Positions 44,095 to 51,334 of a stretch of 64,000 bases of DNA are shown one piece after another (within the stretch, counting starts at the first letter, position 1; every line of letters begins with the position of its first letter). Source of the DNA: Flavobacterium fragile (lineage in GTDB: Bacteria; Bacteroidota; Bacteroidia; Flavobacteriales; Flavobacteriaceae); the NCBI RefSeq assembly GCF_023634865.1, contig NZ_JAMLJN010000001.1, positions 1 through 64,000 of the forward strand. Direction: 5' to 3'. The notes below the pieces were generated by a model, which had not been told where the DNA came from, did not search any database, and worked only from the letters and a program-made list of their open reading frames with translations. Both the position numbers and the translations under genes were made by a program.

Positions 44095-44484
44095 TTATAA
44101 ATTTGAGTAGATTTCTTTAGCTAGTGTTTGAAACTCTTCAGTTGATAAGCTTGTTTTTCTTTGAAAACGCATGTCGTCCATATCTTGAAGAGGAATTAAA
44201 TGTACGTGAACATGAGGGACTTCCAATCCTACAACAGCTACACCAATACGTTTGCATTCTACTGTTTTTTCAAGAGCTTTAGCAACTTTTCTTGAAAATT
44301 TCATGAGGCCTAAATAATGCTCTTCTTCCATATCAAAGATTTTGTTAATCTCTTTTTTGGGAATGCATAGCGTGTGACCTTTGGTATTAGGGTTCACGTC
44401 TAAAAAAGCTAAATAATTTTCATCTTCAGCAATTTTATAACAAGGAATTTCTCCGTTTACTATTTTAGTGAATATTGAACTCAT
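44095..44484 (-). CDS. HIT family nucleotide hydrolase (HINT-like)
   Basis: A 129-residue histidine-triad protein. The triad HVHVHLIPL has His91, His93 and His95; the N-terminal GEIPCYKIAEDENYLAFLDVNPNTKGHTLCIPK is typical of HINT. Family members hydrolyse adenosine phosphoramidates and other AMP conjugates. It lies 49 bases downstream of greA on the same strand and is probably in its operon. Confidence 0.92.
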   Translation of the reverse strand: MSSIFTKIVNGEIPCYKIAEDENYLAFLDVNPNTKGHTLCIPKKEINKIFDMEEEHYLGLMKFSRKVAKALEKTVECKRIGVAVVGLEVPHVHVHLIPLQDMDDMRFQRKTSLSTEEFQTLAKEIYSNL

Positions 44485-44533
44485 GTTTTCAAGATAAAGT
44501 TTTATAGGTCAGTTACTATTATTCTTCTGATAA

Positions 44534-45010
44534 TTAATCGCGAGTAATTTCTAAGATTTCTACCTTTAAAACGCCATTAGGCACATTGATTTCAGCAATG
44601 TCGCCAACTGATTTACCTAATAAACCTTTTCCAATAGGTGAAGTAACAGATATTTTTCCAGATTTTAAATCAGCTTCGCTTTCTGCTACTAGTGTGTACT
44701 TCATTTCGGTTCCGTTAGCTTGATTTTTAATCTTAACTGTCGATAAAACCAATACTTTTGATAAATCTAATTGAGACTCATCAATTAAACGAGCGTTTGC
44801 TACAAGCTCTTCCATTTTAGCAATTCGCATTTCTAACAATCCTTGCGCTTCTTTTGCAGCATCATATTCTGCGTTTTCAGATAAATCGCCTTTATCTCTT
44901 GCTTCAGCAATGGCTTGTGAAGCTTTTGGTCGTTCTATACTTTTTAAGTGATCTAATTCTTCTCTTAATTTTTTTAATCCTTCTGCTGTGTAATAAGATA
45001 CTGTACTCAT
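44534..45010 (-). CDS. greA: Transcription elongation factor GreA
   Basis: A 158-residue protein that rescues backtracked RNA polymerase by stimulating transcript cleavage. The N-terminal coiled coil has YTAEGLKKLREELDHLKSIERPKASQAIAEARDKGDLSENAEYDAAKEAQ, in which the acidic tip residues Asp and Glu of GDLSENAEYDAA act in the polymerase active site. The C-terminal domain has SPIGKGLLGKSVGDIAEINVPNG. The start MSTVSYY at 45010 gives the standard length; the frame upstream has only a GTG in leader sequence. Confidence 0.95.
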   Translation of the reverse strand: MSTVSYYTAEGLKKLREELDHLKSIERPKASQAIAEARDKGDLSENAEYDAAKEAQGLLEMRIAKMEELVANARLIDESQLDLSKVLVLSTVKIKNQANGTEMKYTLVAESEADLKSGKISVTSPIGKGLLGKSVGDIAEINVPNGVLKVEILEITRD

Positions 45011-45036
45011 AACTTCATTATTTATATAAATAGAAA

Positions 45037-45058
45037 GAATCCCACCTTCATGGGATTC
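45037..45058 (-). promoter_or_regulatory. Hairpin at the 5' end of the greA leader
   Basis: GAATCCCA and TGGGATTC form a perfect 8-bp stem with a 6-base loop. It begins only a few bases after the predicted greA transcription start and is followed by a weak T-rich stretch on the minus strand. It could be an attenuator or a 5' stability element. Confidence 0.45.
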
Positions 45059-45066
45059 TCTTTTCA

Positions 45067-45074
45067 CAAAGATA
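45067..45074 (-). promoter_or_regulatory. -7 box TATCTTTG (minus) for greA
   Basis: The plus strand reads CAAAGATA. It lies 56 bases upstream of the greA start. Confidence 0.55.
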
Positions 45075-45131
45075 GTAAATATTTTAATATTAAATTATGT
45101 TCTATTTAATGTTTTGTCAAAAGTAAATAAT

Positions 45132-45139
45132 TAAATTTG
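45132..45139 (+). promoter_or_regulatory. -7 box TAAATTTG for the Rieske-like lipoprotein
   Basis: Perfect TAnnTTTG with TTTG 15 bases upstream (45113-45116), 24 bases before the ATG at 45164. It argues against a longer TTG start inside it. Confidence 0.55.
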
Positions 45140-45163
45140 TTTTTCAAATGCTGTATAAAAATC

Positions 45164-45586
45164 ATGAAAAAATATTTATTATTATTGTTATTGTCTTTTT
45201 TTTTAAGTTGTGACACCGATAATTTCACAAACAATAATCCGTATATTCCTGGTTATGGTTTTAACGTAAATATCAATATGAATTTGCCTCAATTTAGTAA
45301 TTTACAATTTCCGAGTAATGGTGTTTATATTGGAAATGCAGGAGTAGGAGTTAGAGGGATTTTTGTTTTTAATACAGGAAGTGGTTATGTAGCATATGAT
45401 GCTGCATGTCCCAACCAGGAACTGAGTTCTTGTTCAACGATGACTTTGAGTGGAATTGACGCTATTTGTCCTTGTGATAATGTACGATATAGTTTGTTTT
45501 CAGGTCAAGCCCAAGGAATGCAATATCCTATGAAACGATACAGGGTAGAACAACTAGATGAGTTTTCACTTCGTGTTTATAACTAA
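45164..45586 (+). CDS. Rieske-like lipoprotein lacking His ligands
   Basis: A 140-residue lipoprotein with signal MKKYLLLLLLSFFLSC and Cys16. The core GIFVFNTGSGYVAYDAACPN and DAICPCDNVRYSLFSGQAQG looks like a Rieske 2Fe-2S domain: two Cys-containing loops followed by a strand and a Gly-rich turn. The expected histidines of CxH and CxxH are Asn84 and Asp105, so it cannot bind a classical Rieske cluster. Several extra Cys could form disulphides. Function unknown. It is divergent from greA. Confidence 0.72.
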   Translation: MKKYLLLLLLSFFLSCDTDNFTNNNPYIPGYGFNVNINMNLPQFSNLQFPSNGVYIGNAGVGVRGIFVFNTGSGYVAYDAACPNQELSSCSTMTLSGIDAICPCDNVRYSLFSGQAQGMQYPMKRYRVEQLDEFSLRVYN

Positions 45587-45590
45587 CAGA

Positions 45591-45626
45591 AAAGCCTGAA
45601 AAAAATAGATATTTCAGGCTTTTTCG
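45591..45626. terminator. Bidirectional terminator
   Basis: Stem AAAGCCTGAA (45591-45600) / TTCAGGCTTT (45613-45622) between convergent genes. Confidence 0.8.
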
Positions 45627-45640
45627 ATTAACACATGAAA

Positions 45641-47836
45641 TTAAAATTTTAAAGTCACTCCTAAAAGGAAGTTTATCCCTGCTTGTGGATAAAAGCCCGC
45701 ACCTTCTATTGTGATTGGTGTTGGTCCAGACCAAGTATCTTCATAAGTATAGAAATAACCATTAGATTCATATTCAACATTAAAGATGTTGTTAACTAGG
45801 GCTGAAAAAACGACCGATTTGATTCCTTGGTTTATTTGCCAATCGTAGGAAGCATTAAAATCATTCACTAAATAACTATCCAAAATAGATTTTTTTGAAT
45901 CGATATTTCCCATGTATTGTTCTCCAACAAATTTTGATAACAATGATAATTGCAAACCTTTAACAGGTAAATAAGCTAATCTGTTGCCTGCTACCATACT
46001 TGGAGAAAAAGCAATATTGGTATTTCCTAAGTCTTGAATAATTCCATCGCGTTGAAAATAAAAATCTTCGTTTTTATTTTGACTTAATGTAATGTTCGGA
46101 TTCAAAATTAATTTATCACTTAGTGCTATAACCGATTCCACTTCTAATCCTAAGCGATAACTTTTTCCACTGTTAGTGAAAATTGGCGAACCAACATCAT
46201 TTAAAGCCCCTGTCATAACAAGTTGGTTGTGATATCTCATGTAAAAAACATTAGTATTTAAACGAATTTTCTTTGAATTGTATTTCCAACCCAATTCATA
46301 ATCTAGCAAACGTTCTGGTTTTGTTGCGCCACTTTCATAATCATCACGTCTTGGTTCTTTGTTAGCTATCCCAAAATATCCGTAAAAAACATTTTTCTCA
46401 TTCAACTGAAAATTAATTCCTGTTTTAGGATTAAAGAATCGAAATATGTCATTTACATCATTAAATCTAAAACTATTTGCCTCATAAAAAACCATTCGAT
46501 ATTGTAAATCGGCAAATAAATTGAACTTGTTCGTAATATTGTAAGACGCTTTTGTATAAAAATTCACATCATCTTTGTTGCCGTAATTATCATAATATCG
46601 ATTAGGAGAAGGAATATAATTTTGGGTCCAAACTACTTCTCCATAATGTAATCCTAAATAGCGATTGGCTGCACCTCCAAGTAAAAAATCTGTTTTACTA
46701 TCTCTATAGTTTAAAGAAAAAGTAGCTCCAAAAAAATCATTATCTAGCCAACGTTTTCTTACCAAATCAGAAATTGAATTTCCGTTAAAAGCAGGCAAAT
46801 AGTAATCCGTTAAATCTTCATCCTCTTTGTATTGTTCAAAATAACCTTTTCCAATTGTGTAATGTAAAGCCGCATTCGAAATCCAGTTCTCTGACCATTT
46901 TTCTGTCCAATGCAATTGAAAATGATTTTGCCAATAATTATCAGTTTCATCATCATAGAATTGCATGTTACCGTTTTCATCAAAATACATTCCGGCAGGA
47001 TTAAAAGTTCTGTCGTTTCTTAGTTTTTCAGGATCTTCAATTCCGTACCAAGCTTGATAGGTTTTCTCTTTTCCTCCAAACGCCATGAATTTCACAAGAG
47101 TTGACTCTTTAACATAATTGGCATTAAAAAAGTAGCCAAACATATTTGATGAAGCCCTATCGATAAATCCATCCGAAGCAATGTTGGAAATGCGCCCGTT
47201 CAATTCAAAATTGTTATGCAATCCTGTTCCAAAAGCCAATGTGTGTTTTCTGGTATTAAAACTTCCGAAAGAATTTGCAATTTCAGCATACGCTTTTTCT
47301 TGATAGGATTTGGTTGCCATGTTTAAACTCGCGCCAAAAGCTCCGGCTCCATTAGTTGAAGTTCCTACTCCTCGTTGTAACTGAACACTTTCTAATGAAG
47401 AAGCAAAATCAGGCAAATTCACAAAAAACGTTCCTTGGCTTTCACTATCATTAAAAGGAATTCCGTTTAAAGTTACGTTGATACGAGAACCATCAGAACC
47501 ACGAACTCTCATATACGTATAACCTACACCATTTCCAGCGTCAGTTGTACTTACGACAGAAGGCAAATATTGCAACAAAACCGGCACATCTTGACCTAAA
47601 TTTCTTGGCGCAATTTCTTCTTTGGAAACATTTGTAAATGTAATTGGATTTTTGTCTTTTGCTCTTACAGATGAAACGGTTACTTCTTTAAGTTTTGTAG
47701 CTTTCAAGCTGTCTTTCTGAGTTTCTTGTGAAAAAGAAGTAAAAGGTAAAAGGCAAAAGGTAAAGGGTAAAAGGCTACTAAAATAGCGACTTTTTATTTT
47801 TGGCACTAAGCCATTTTTTTTGAATAAAGTTTTCAT
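45641..47836 (-). CDS. TonB-dependent receptor under TPP-riboswitch control (probable thiamine uptake)
   Basis: A 731-residue outer-membrane receptor. After the signal peptide comes a TonB-box-like segment (KLKEVTVSSV). The plug follows (about residues 60-165, RVRGSDGSRINVTLNGIPFND and LQRGVGTSTNGAGAFGASLNM), then a barrel ending in FLLGVTLKF. It lacks the CarboxypepD domain. The minus-strand leader contains a TPP riboswitch, so the ligand is most likely thiamine or a derivative. The signal peptide contains a repeat-derived LLPFTFCLLPFT segment. Confidence 0.9.
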   Translation of the reverse strand: MKTLFKKNGLVPKIKSRYFSSLLPFTFCLLPFTSFSQETQKDSLKATKLKEVTVSSVRAKDKNPITFTNVSKEEIAPRNLGQDVPVLLQYLPSVVSTTDAGNGVGYTYMRVRGSDGSRINVTLNGIPFNDSESQGTFFVNLPDFASSLESVQLQRGVGTSTNGAGAFGASLNMATKSYQEKAYAEIANSFGSFNTRKHTLAFGTGLHNNFELNGRISNIASDGFIDRASSNMFGYFFNANYVKESTLVKFMAFGGKEKTYQAWYGIEDPEKLRNDRTFNPAGMYFDENGNMQFYDDETDNYWQNHFQLHWTEKWSENWISNAALHYTIGKGYFEQYKEDEDLTDYYLPAFNGNSISDLVRKRWLDNDFFGATFSLNYRDSKTDFLLGGAANRYLGLHYGEVVWTQNYIPSPNRYYDNYGNKDDVNFYTKASYNITNKFNLFADLQYRMVFYEANSFRFNDVNDIFRFFNPKTGINFQLNEKNVFYGYFGIANKEPRRDDYESGATKPERLLDYELGWKYNSKKIRLNTNVFYMRYHNQLVMTGALNDVGSPIFTNSGKSYRLGLEVESVIALSDKLILNPNITLSQNKNEDFYFQRDGIIQDLGNTNIAFSPSMVAGNRLAYLPVKGLQLSLLSKFVGEQYMGNIDSKKSILDSYLVNDFNASYDWQINQGIKSVVFSALVNNIFNVEYESNGYFYTYEDTWSGPTPITIEGAGFYPQAGINFLLGVTLKF
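47741..47774 (-). repeat. AAAAGGTAAAAGG repeat inside the receptor's signal peptide
   Basis: Degenerate AAAAGGY units encode residues 22-33 (LLPFTFCLLPFT). A similar tract lies in the PPTase gene near 51750-51779. Confidence 0.65.
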
Positions 47837-47931
47837 TCGTATAATAAATACGAATAAAAGGGGTAATTATTCTTTTGTTAAAAATTAAATTGATACTCTT
47901 AGACGCCAATAAACGTGCACATTTACTTTTG

Positions 47932-48008
47932 TCAAATCCCTAAACAGCATTACCTGTTCTAGGTTCTATGGGTATGATCTCAGCTCGTTATTTTGAGCAC
48001 CCCTTTGA
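47932..48008 (-). promoter_or_regulatory. TPP (THI-box) riboswitch
   Basis: On the minus strand, P1 arms TCAAA and TTTGA close the element. The THI-box core reads GGGGTGC, then CTGAGATCATACCC, GAACCT and AACAGGTAATGCTG, matching the thiamine-pyrophosphate aptamer consensus. It lies 96 bases before the TonB receptor start, downstream of a -7 box. It should repress the receptor when TPP is plentiful. Confidence 0.95.
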
Positions 48009-48015
48009 GACAGTG

Positions 48016-48023
48016 CAAAGATA
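48016..48023 (-). promoter_or_regulatory. -7 box TATCTTTG (minus) driving the riboswitch and receptor
   Basis: The plus strand reads CAAAGATA, placing the transcript start a few bases before the aptamer P1 stem. Confidence 0.65.
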
Positions 48024-48073
48024 AAGCAATATCAATGACAATTACAAGAACAATTTTAATTTAGCACATTTTT

Positions 48074-48110
48074 ATTGAACTTGAATTTTGAACTTGCCAT
48101 TGAAATTTAA
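48074..48110. repeat. TTGAA-type degenerate repeat, copy 2
   Basis: Units TTGAACTTGAA, TTTTGAACTTG, CCATTGAAA. It overlaps the stop codon of the ArfB gene (48107-48109). Confidence 0.55.
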
Positions 48111-48508
48111 AAGTTTGGTTTTTTCCTATTTTGTTTCAAAACACTCATTACTTTTTTTGCATTCAGGCGTTTTTCTTTTACAGCTCTTGGAATTTTTGTT
48201 TCTTTTCGCTCTTTAGGAACCACCAAAGCGTTTTCTAGCAACTTAAAACATTTCTTAATGACTTTTTCTTTGTTTTTTAGTTGACTTCTGTCTTCTTCAC
48301 TTGTTAAAATTAGGATTCCTTGTTGCGTAAGTTTAGTTGCAATTTTAGTTTGCAACAATGTTTTTTCCTCTTCTGTTACTCCTTTTGAATTTATCAAATC
48401 GAAAGTCAATACTACTTTAGAAGACACTTTGTTTACATTTTGTCCTCCTGCTCCACTGCTTCGAACCGCTTTAAATGAAAATTCCGACGAAATAATTGAT
48501 TTATCCAT
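48107..48508 (-). CDS. arfB: Alternative ribosome-rescue peptidyl-tRNA hydrolase (ArfB-like)
   Basis: A 133-residue release-factor-like protein. The catalytic GGQ is at residues 21-23 (SSGAGGQNVNKVSSKV). The C-terminal tail is strongly basic (KERKETKIPRAVKEKRLNAKKVMSVLKQNRKK), as needed to enter the empty mRNA channel of stalled ribosomes. The codon-recognition domains of RF1/RF2 are absent. It overlaps the DUF4301 gene by 8 bases and is likely co-transcribed with it. Confidence 0.92.
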   Translation of the reverse strand: MDKSIISSEFSFKAVRSSGAGGQNVNKVSSKVVLTFDLINSKGVTEEEKTLLQTKIATKLTQQGILILTSEEDRSQLKNKEKVIKKCFKLLENALVVPKERKETKIPRAVKEKRLNAKKVMSVLKQNRKKPNF

Positions 48509-50036
48509 TATCTGGTTGGTGTGACGATTTTAATAAATCATTTACAGTTTTCACTGGATTGAATGTTTCTAACGGAACCTCAACAAAAATAGTAGTCCAT
48601 TTTGCCATAGCACCATTCCATAATCCAGGAAGTTCAAAAGCTTTAATTGGTTTGCCGTTTTTTGTTTTTTCTGTAATAAAAGCCGTTTTTGGATCAATAA
48701 ATTGGGTTAAATCAAACTTTTCTCCTTTGAAGTTTTTGACTCCACAAACGATATCAACAGGATTAAAATGTGTAGCTTCTTTTGCTATATTTTTTTGCGA
48801 TTTATTATTCAAATCTATTTGAGAAGATTCTACAATTTGTAACGTTTGACGTCCTTTTTCATCTTGAACCCAAAATGGCCCTCCGCCAGGTTCGCCTTCA
48901 TTTTTAACCATTCCACAAACACGAATAGGTCGATTAAAAACTTTGATTAAATATTCAATTTTGAATTTGGTTTGAAAAAAATTGAATTCTTCTGGCAACG
49001 GAAAAGCCATTTTACTTTCTGCAAAATCTTTTATTTCCGTAATTTGAGTCTCGGTAACATCGCCACTAGAAAGCAAATTAAGGTATTCGAAAATTTTGAA
49101 TTGCATCCAAAGTAAAACACCTCCTAGCAGCTTCTTATTGGTTTCAATAACTTTTTTGTGATTTTGGGAAACGTTATCAATATTTTTTATAAAAACAATA
49201 TCCGATTGTAATGCGTTTAAGTTTTCGATTAAAGCACCATGTCCGCCAGGTCTAAAAAACAATTTGTTGTCTTCTGTTCTAAACGGAATATTATTTTCGT
49301 TAACCGCCAGAGTATCTGTTGATTGGTCTTGATAGGAAAAGGTAATATCAAAATCTGGAAATAAATTGGTAAACTTTTCAAAGTCGGATTGAAATTCTTT
49401 ATTAATCGTGAAATGAATTTTTGTCTTTTGATTTTCTTTTTTGAAAAAATCGGCTTCAAAAATATTTTCTTCAATTGGAGTTATGATTTTCTCATCTCTC
49501 TGATGAAAAGGCAAAATACCTTTTGGTTTACTAGCAAAATCTAATCCTTCCTTACTTAACAAAGTTTTTATTAAGGCATAATATTTTGCGTCGCTTGACA
49601 AAGAGTAATAATTAGGATGCAATTGAATAGTTTTTTCCTTCAATTCTTTGTAAAAAGGGAAATTTTTCAATCCAAAAATAAAAATCGATACATCTTTAGC
49701 ATTTTGCTTGTTGATATAACTATTTATGGTATCATTTTTTGGATCAAAATCGTTCAAAAACTCATTCAAAAATTTGAACATACGAGTAGCAGCACCTGAG
49801 GCAGGTACAAACTTTTCGATGGAATAATTCGATTTGTGTTTATCAAAATAAGAAACAAAATCGTTTATTTCTTGTTCAGAAAACTTCCAAATTCCATCTC
49901 CAACTTTTGCAGATCGAACTAGGTTAATTTTGGGAATTCCTTGGATAAAAAAATCCAACTGTTGTTGAATTTTATGGATTGAATTTCCTCTATTTTGTAT
50001 GTAAATTAAATCGTCTTCTGTAAATATTTTTTCCAT
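48501..50036 (-). CDS. DUF4301 protein
   Basis: A 511-residue cytoplasmic protein matching DUF4301, a Bacteroidota family. Visible conserved stretches are FVPASGAATRMFKFLNEFL near residue 100, LPFHQRDEKIITPIEEN, FRPGGHGALIENLNAL and CGMVKNEGEPGGGPFWVQD. The PASGAATRMF motif and the Gly-rich HGALIENLN segment suggest a nucleotide-sugar-transferase-like fold, but this is speculative. It overlaps PnuC (31 bases) and ArfB (8 bases), so it lies in a tightly packed operon. Confidence 0.82.
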   Translation of the reverse strand: MEKIFTEDDLIYIQNRGNSIHKIQQQLDFFIQGIPKINLVRSAKVGDGIWKFSEQEINDFVSYFDKHKSNYSIEKFVPASGAATRMFKFLNEFLNDFDPKNDTINSYINKQNAKDVSIFIFGLKNFPFYKELKEKTIQLHPNYYSLSSDAKYYALIKTLLSKEGLDFASKPKGILPFHQRDEKIITPIEENIFEADFFKKENQKTKIHFTINKEFQSDFEKFTNLFPDFDITFSYQDQSTDTLAVNENNIPFRTEDNKLFFRPGGHGALIENLNALQSDIVFIKNIDNVSQNHKKVIETNKKLLGGVLLWMQFKIFEYLNLLSSGDVTETQITEIKDFAESKMAFPLPEEFNFFQTKFKIEYLIKVFNRPIRVCGMVKNEGEPGGGPFWVQDEKGRQTLQIVESSQIDLNNKSQKNIAKEATHFNPVDIVCGVKNFKGEKFDLTQFIDPKTAFITEKTKNGKPIKAFELPGLWNGAMAKWTTIFVEVPLETFNPVKTVNDLLKSSHQPDNG

Positions 50037-50620
50037 TCTCTATAGCCCAAAATAGCAATAAACGTAAATAGTATAAATTGAAAACTCGAAAAGGTTAAGC
50101 CCTTATAAAAATACAATGGAATCGAAATGATATCCGCTATAATCCAAAAAATCCAGTTTTCGATTTTTCTTTTGGCCATGAGCCACATTCCTACGAAAAA
50201 CAATCCCGTAGTGAGTGCATCTACATAAGCCGTCCAATGAGTAAATTTATCAAAAAAATAGTAAATTAAAGCAACAAACGTTAAGGTAATTAAAAAAATA
50301 AGTGATGAAATCACAAATTCTTTTCTACTAATCGTTGAAATAGGAAATTCTTCATGTCCACCTTTTGTTTTAGACCATAAATACCATCCTAGAAAACTCA
50401 TAATCGAATAGTAAATATTGATAATTAAATCACCATACAATTGAAATTTATACAAAATATAAACGAAAAGAATCGTGCTTACTAGGCCTGTTGGATAAAC
50501 TAAAATATTATTTTTCTTGGCAAACAAAACACTAATCACTCCAAAAACGACAGCAATGAATTCTAATGCTATTAAGTAAGCAGGATAGTCTTTGTATTGA
50601 TCGAATAAAAACGCTATCAT
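50006..50620 (-). CDS. PnuC-family vitamin transporter (thiamine or nicotinamide riboside)
   Basis: A 204-residue inner-membrane protein with about seven helices. PnuC signatures are LEFIAVVFGVISVLFAKKNNILVYPTGLVSTI, YYSIMSFLGWYLWSK and ENWIFWIIADIISIPLYFYKGL. The family moves nicotinamide riboside (PnuC), riboflavin (PnuX) or thiamine (PnuT) by facilitated diffusion coupled to intracellular phosphorylation. The TPP-regulated receptor just downstream favours thiamine, but no riboswitch precedes this gene. ATG and stop overlap by four bases with the upstream synthase. Confidence 0.85.
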   Translation of the reverse strand: MIAFLFDQYKDYPAYLIALEFIAVVFGVISVLFAKKNNILVYPTGLVSTILFVYILYKFQLYGDLIINIYYSIMSFLGWYLWSKTKGGHEEFPISTISRKEFVISSLIFLITLTFVALIYYFFDKFTHWTAYVDALTTGLFFVGMWLMAKRKIENWIFWIIADIISIPLYFYKGLTFSSFQFILFTFIAILGYREWKKYLQKTI

Positions 50621-51333
50621 ATGCCAAAAAAGTTTGGATCATTTTCAAAAGCGGTTCCAATCACAACCAAATCAGCACCCGCATCATATAGTTCTCTTAT
50701 GGTTTTTATAGAACGTATACCGCCTCCAACAATCAAAGGAATTCGAATATTTTGAGATACATAGTGAATCATTTCTAACGGAACGTGTTGGTTTGCTCCA
50801 CTTCCTGCTTCCAAATAAATCAGTTTTTTGCCTAGGAACTCTCCTGCTTTTGCTGTTTTATAGGCCAATTCGATATTGTCTTGTTCAATTGGTTGGGTTT
50901 GACTTACACGTTGAACCGCAGTTTCTTTTCCTCCATCGATAAGTAAATAACCTGTTGGGATGATTTCTAAATTTGATTTTTCTAATGCTTCAACCGAATT
51001 AATATGATGTTCAATTAAATATTCTGGATTTCTTCCTGAAAGTAAACTTAAGAATAAAATACCATCGGCTTCATTAGAAATTTGGGATGGATGACCTGGA
51101 AAAATTAAAATAGGTAATTGTATTTCATTTTTTAATAATGCAATCAAATCATCTAAATGCGTTCCGCTAAAAGTGCTTCCGCCTACAAAAATATGAGTTG
51201 CCGGCGAAGCCTTAATTTTATCTGACAAAATCGAAACTTTTTCTATCGAAACTTTTTCTGGATCGATTAAAACAGCCAATAATTTTCGATTATCGTTTTT
51301 AGCTTGAAGTATGTGCTGAAAGAGATTTTGCAT
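50617..51333 (-). CDS. Geranylgeranylglyceryl/heptaprenylglyceryl phosphate synthase
   Basis: A 238-residue (beta/alpha)8 prenyltransferase of the PcrB/GGGPS family, which joins a polyprenyl diphosphate to glycerol-1-phosphate. Signatures are LLAVLIDPEKVS, HIFVGGSTFSG, ILIFPGHPSQIS, IYLEAGSGANQHVP and PLIVGGGIRSIKTIRELYDAGADLVVIGTAFE. In archaea this reaction starts ether-lipid synthesis; the bacterial role is less clear. The start MQNLFQH at 51333 follows the upstream PPTase stop; a longer start would overlap it. Confidence 0.9.
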   Translation of the reverse strand: MQNLFQHILQAKNDNRKLLAVLIDPEKVSIEKVSILSDKIKASPATHIFVGGSTFSGTHLDDLIALLKNEIQLPILIFPGHPSQISNEADGILFLSLLSGRNPEYLIEHHINSVEALEKSNLEIIPTGYLLIDGGKETAVQRVSQTQPIEQDNIELAYKTAKAGEFLGKKLIYLEAGSGANQHVPLEMIHYVSQNIRIPLIVGGGIRSIKTIRELYDAGADLVVIGTAFENDPNFFGI

Positions 51334-51334
51334 T

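Noticed and set aside
47741..47774. AAAAGG tract as a CRISPR-like array
   Set aside because: Units are degenerate, there are no spacers and the tract is inside a coding sequence. No CRISPR array or cas gene was seen in the window.
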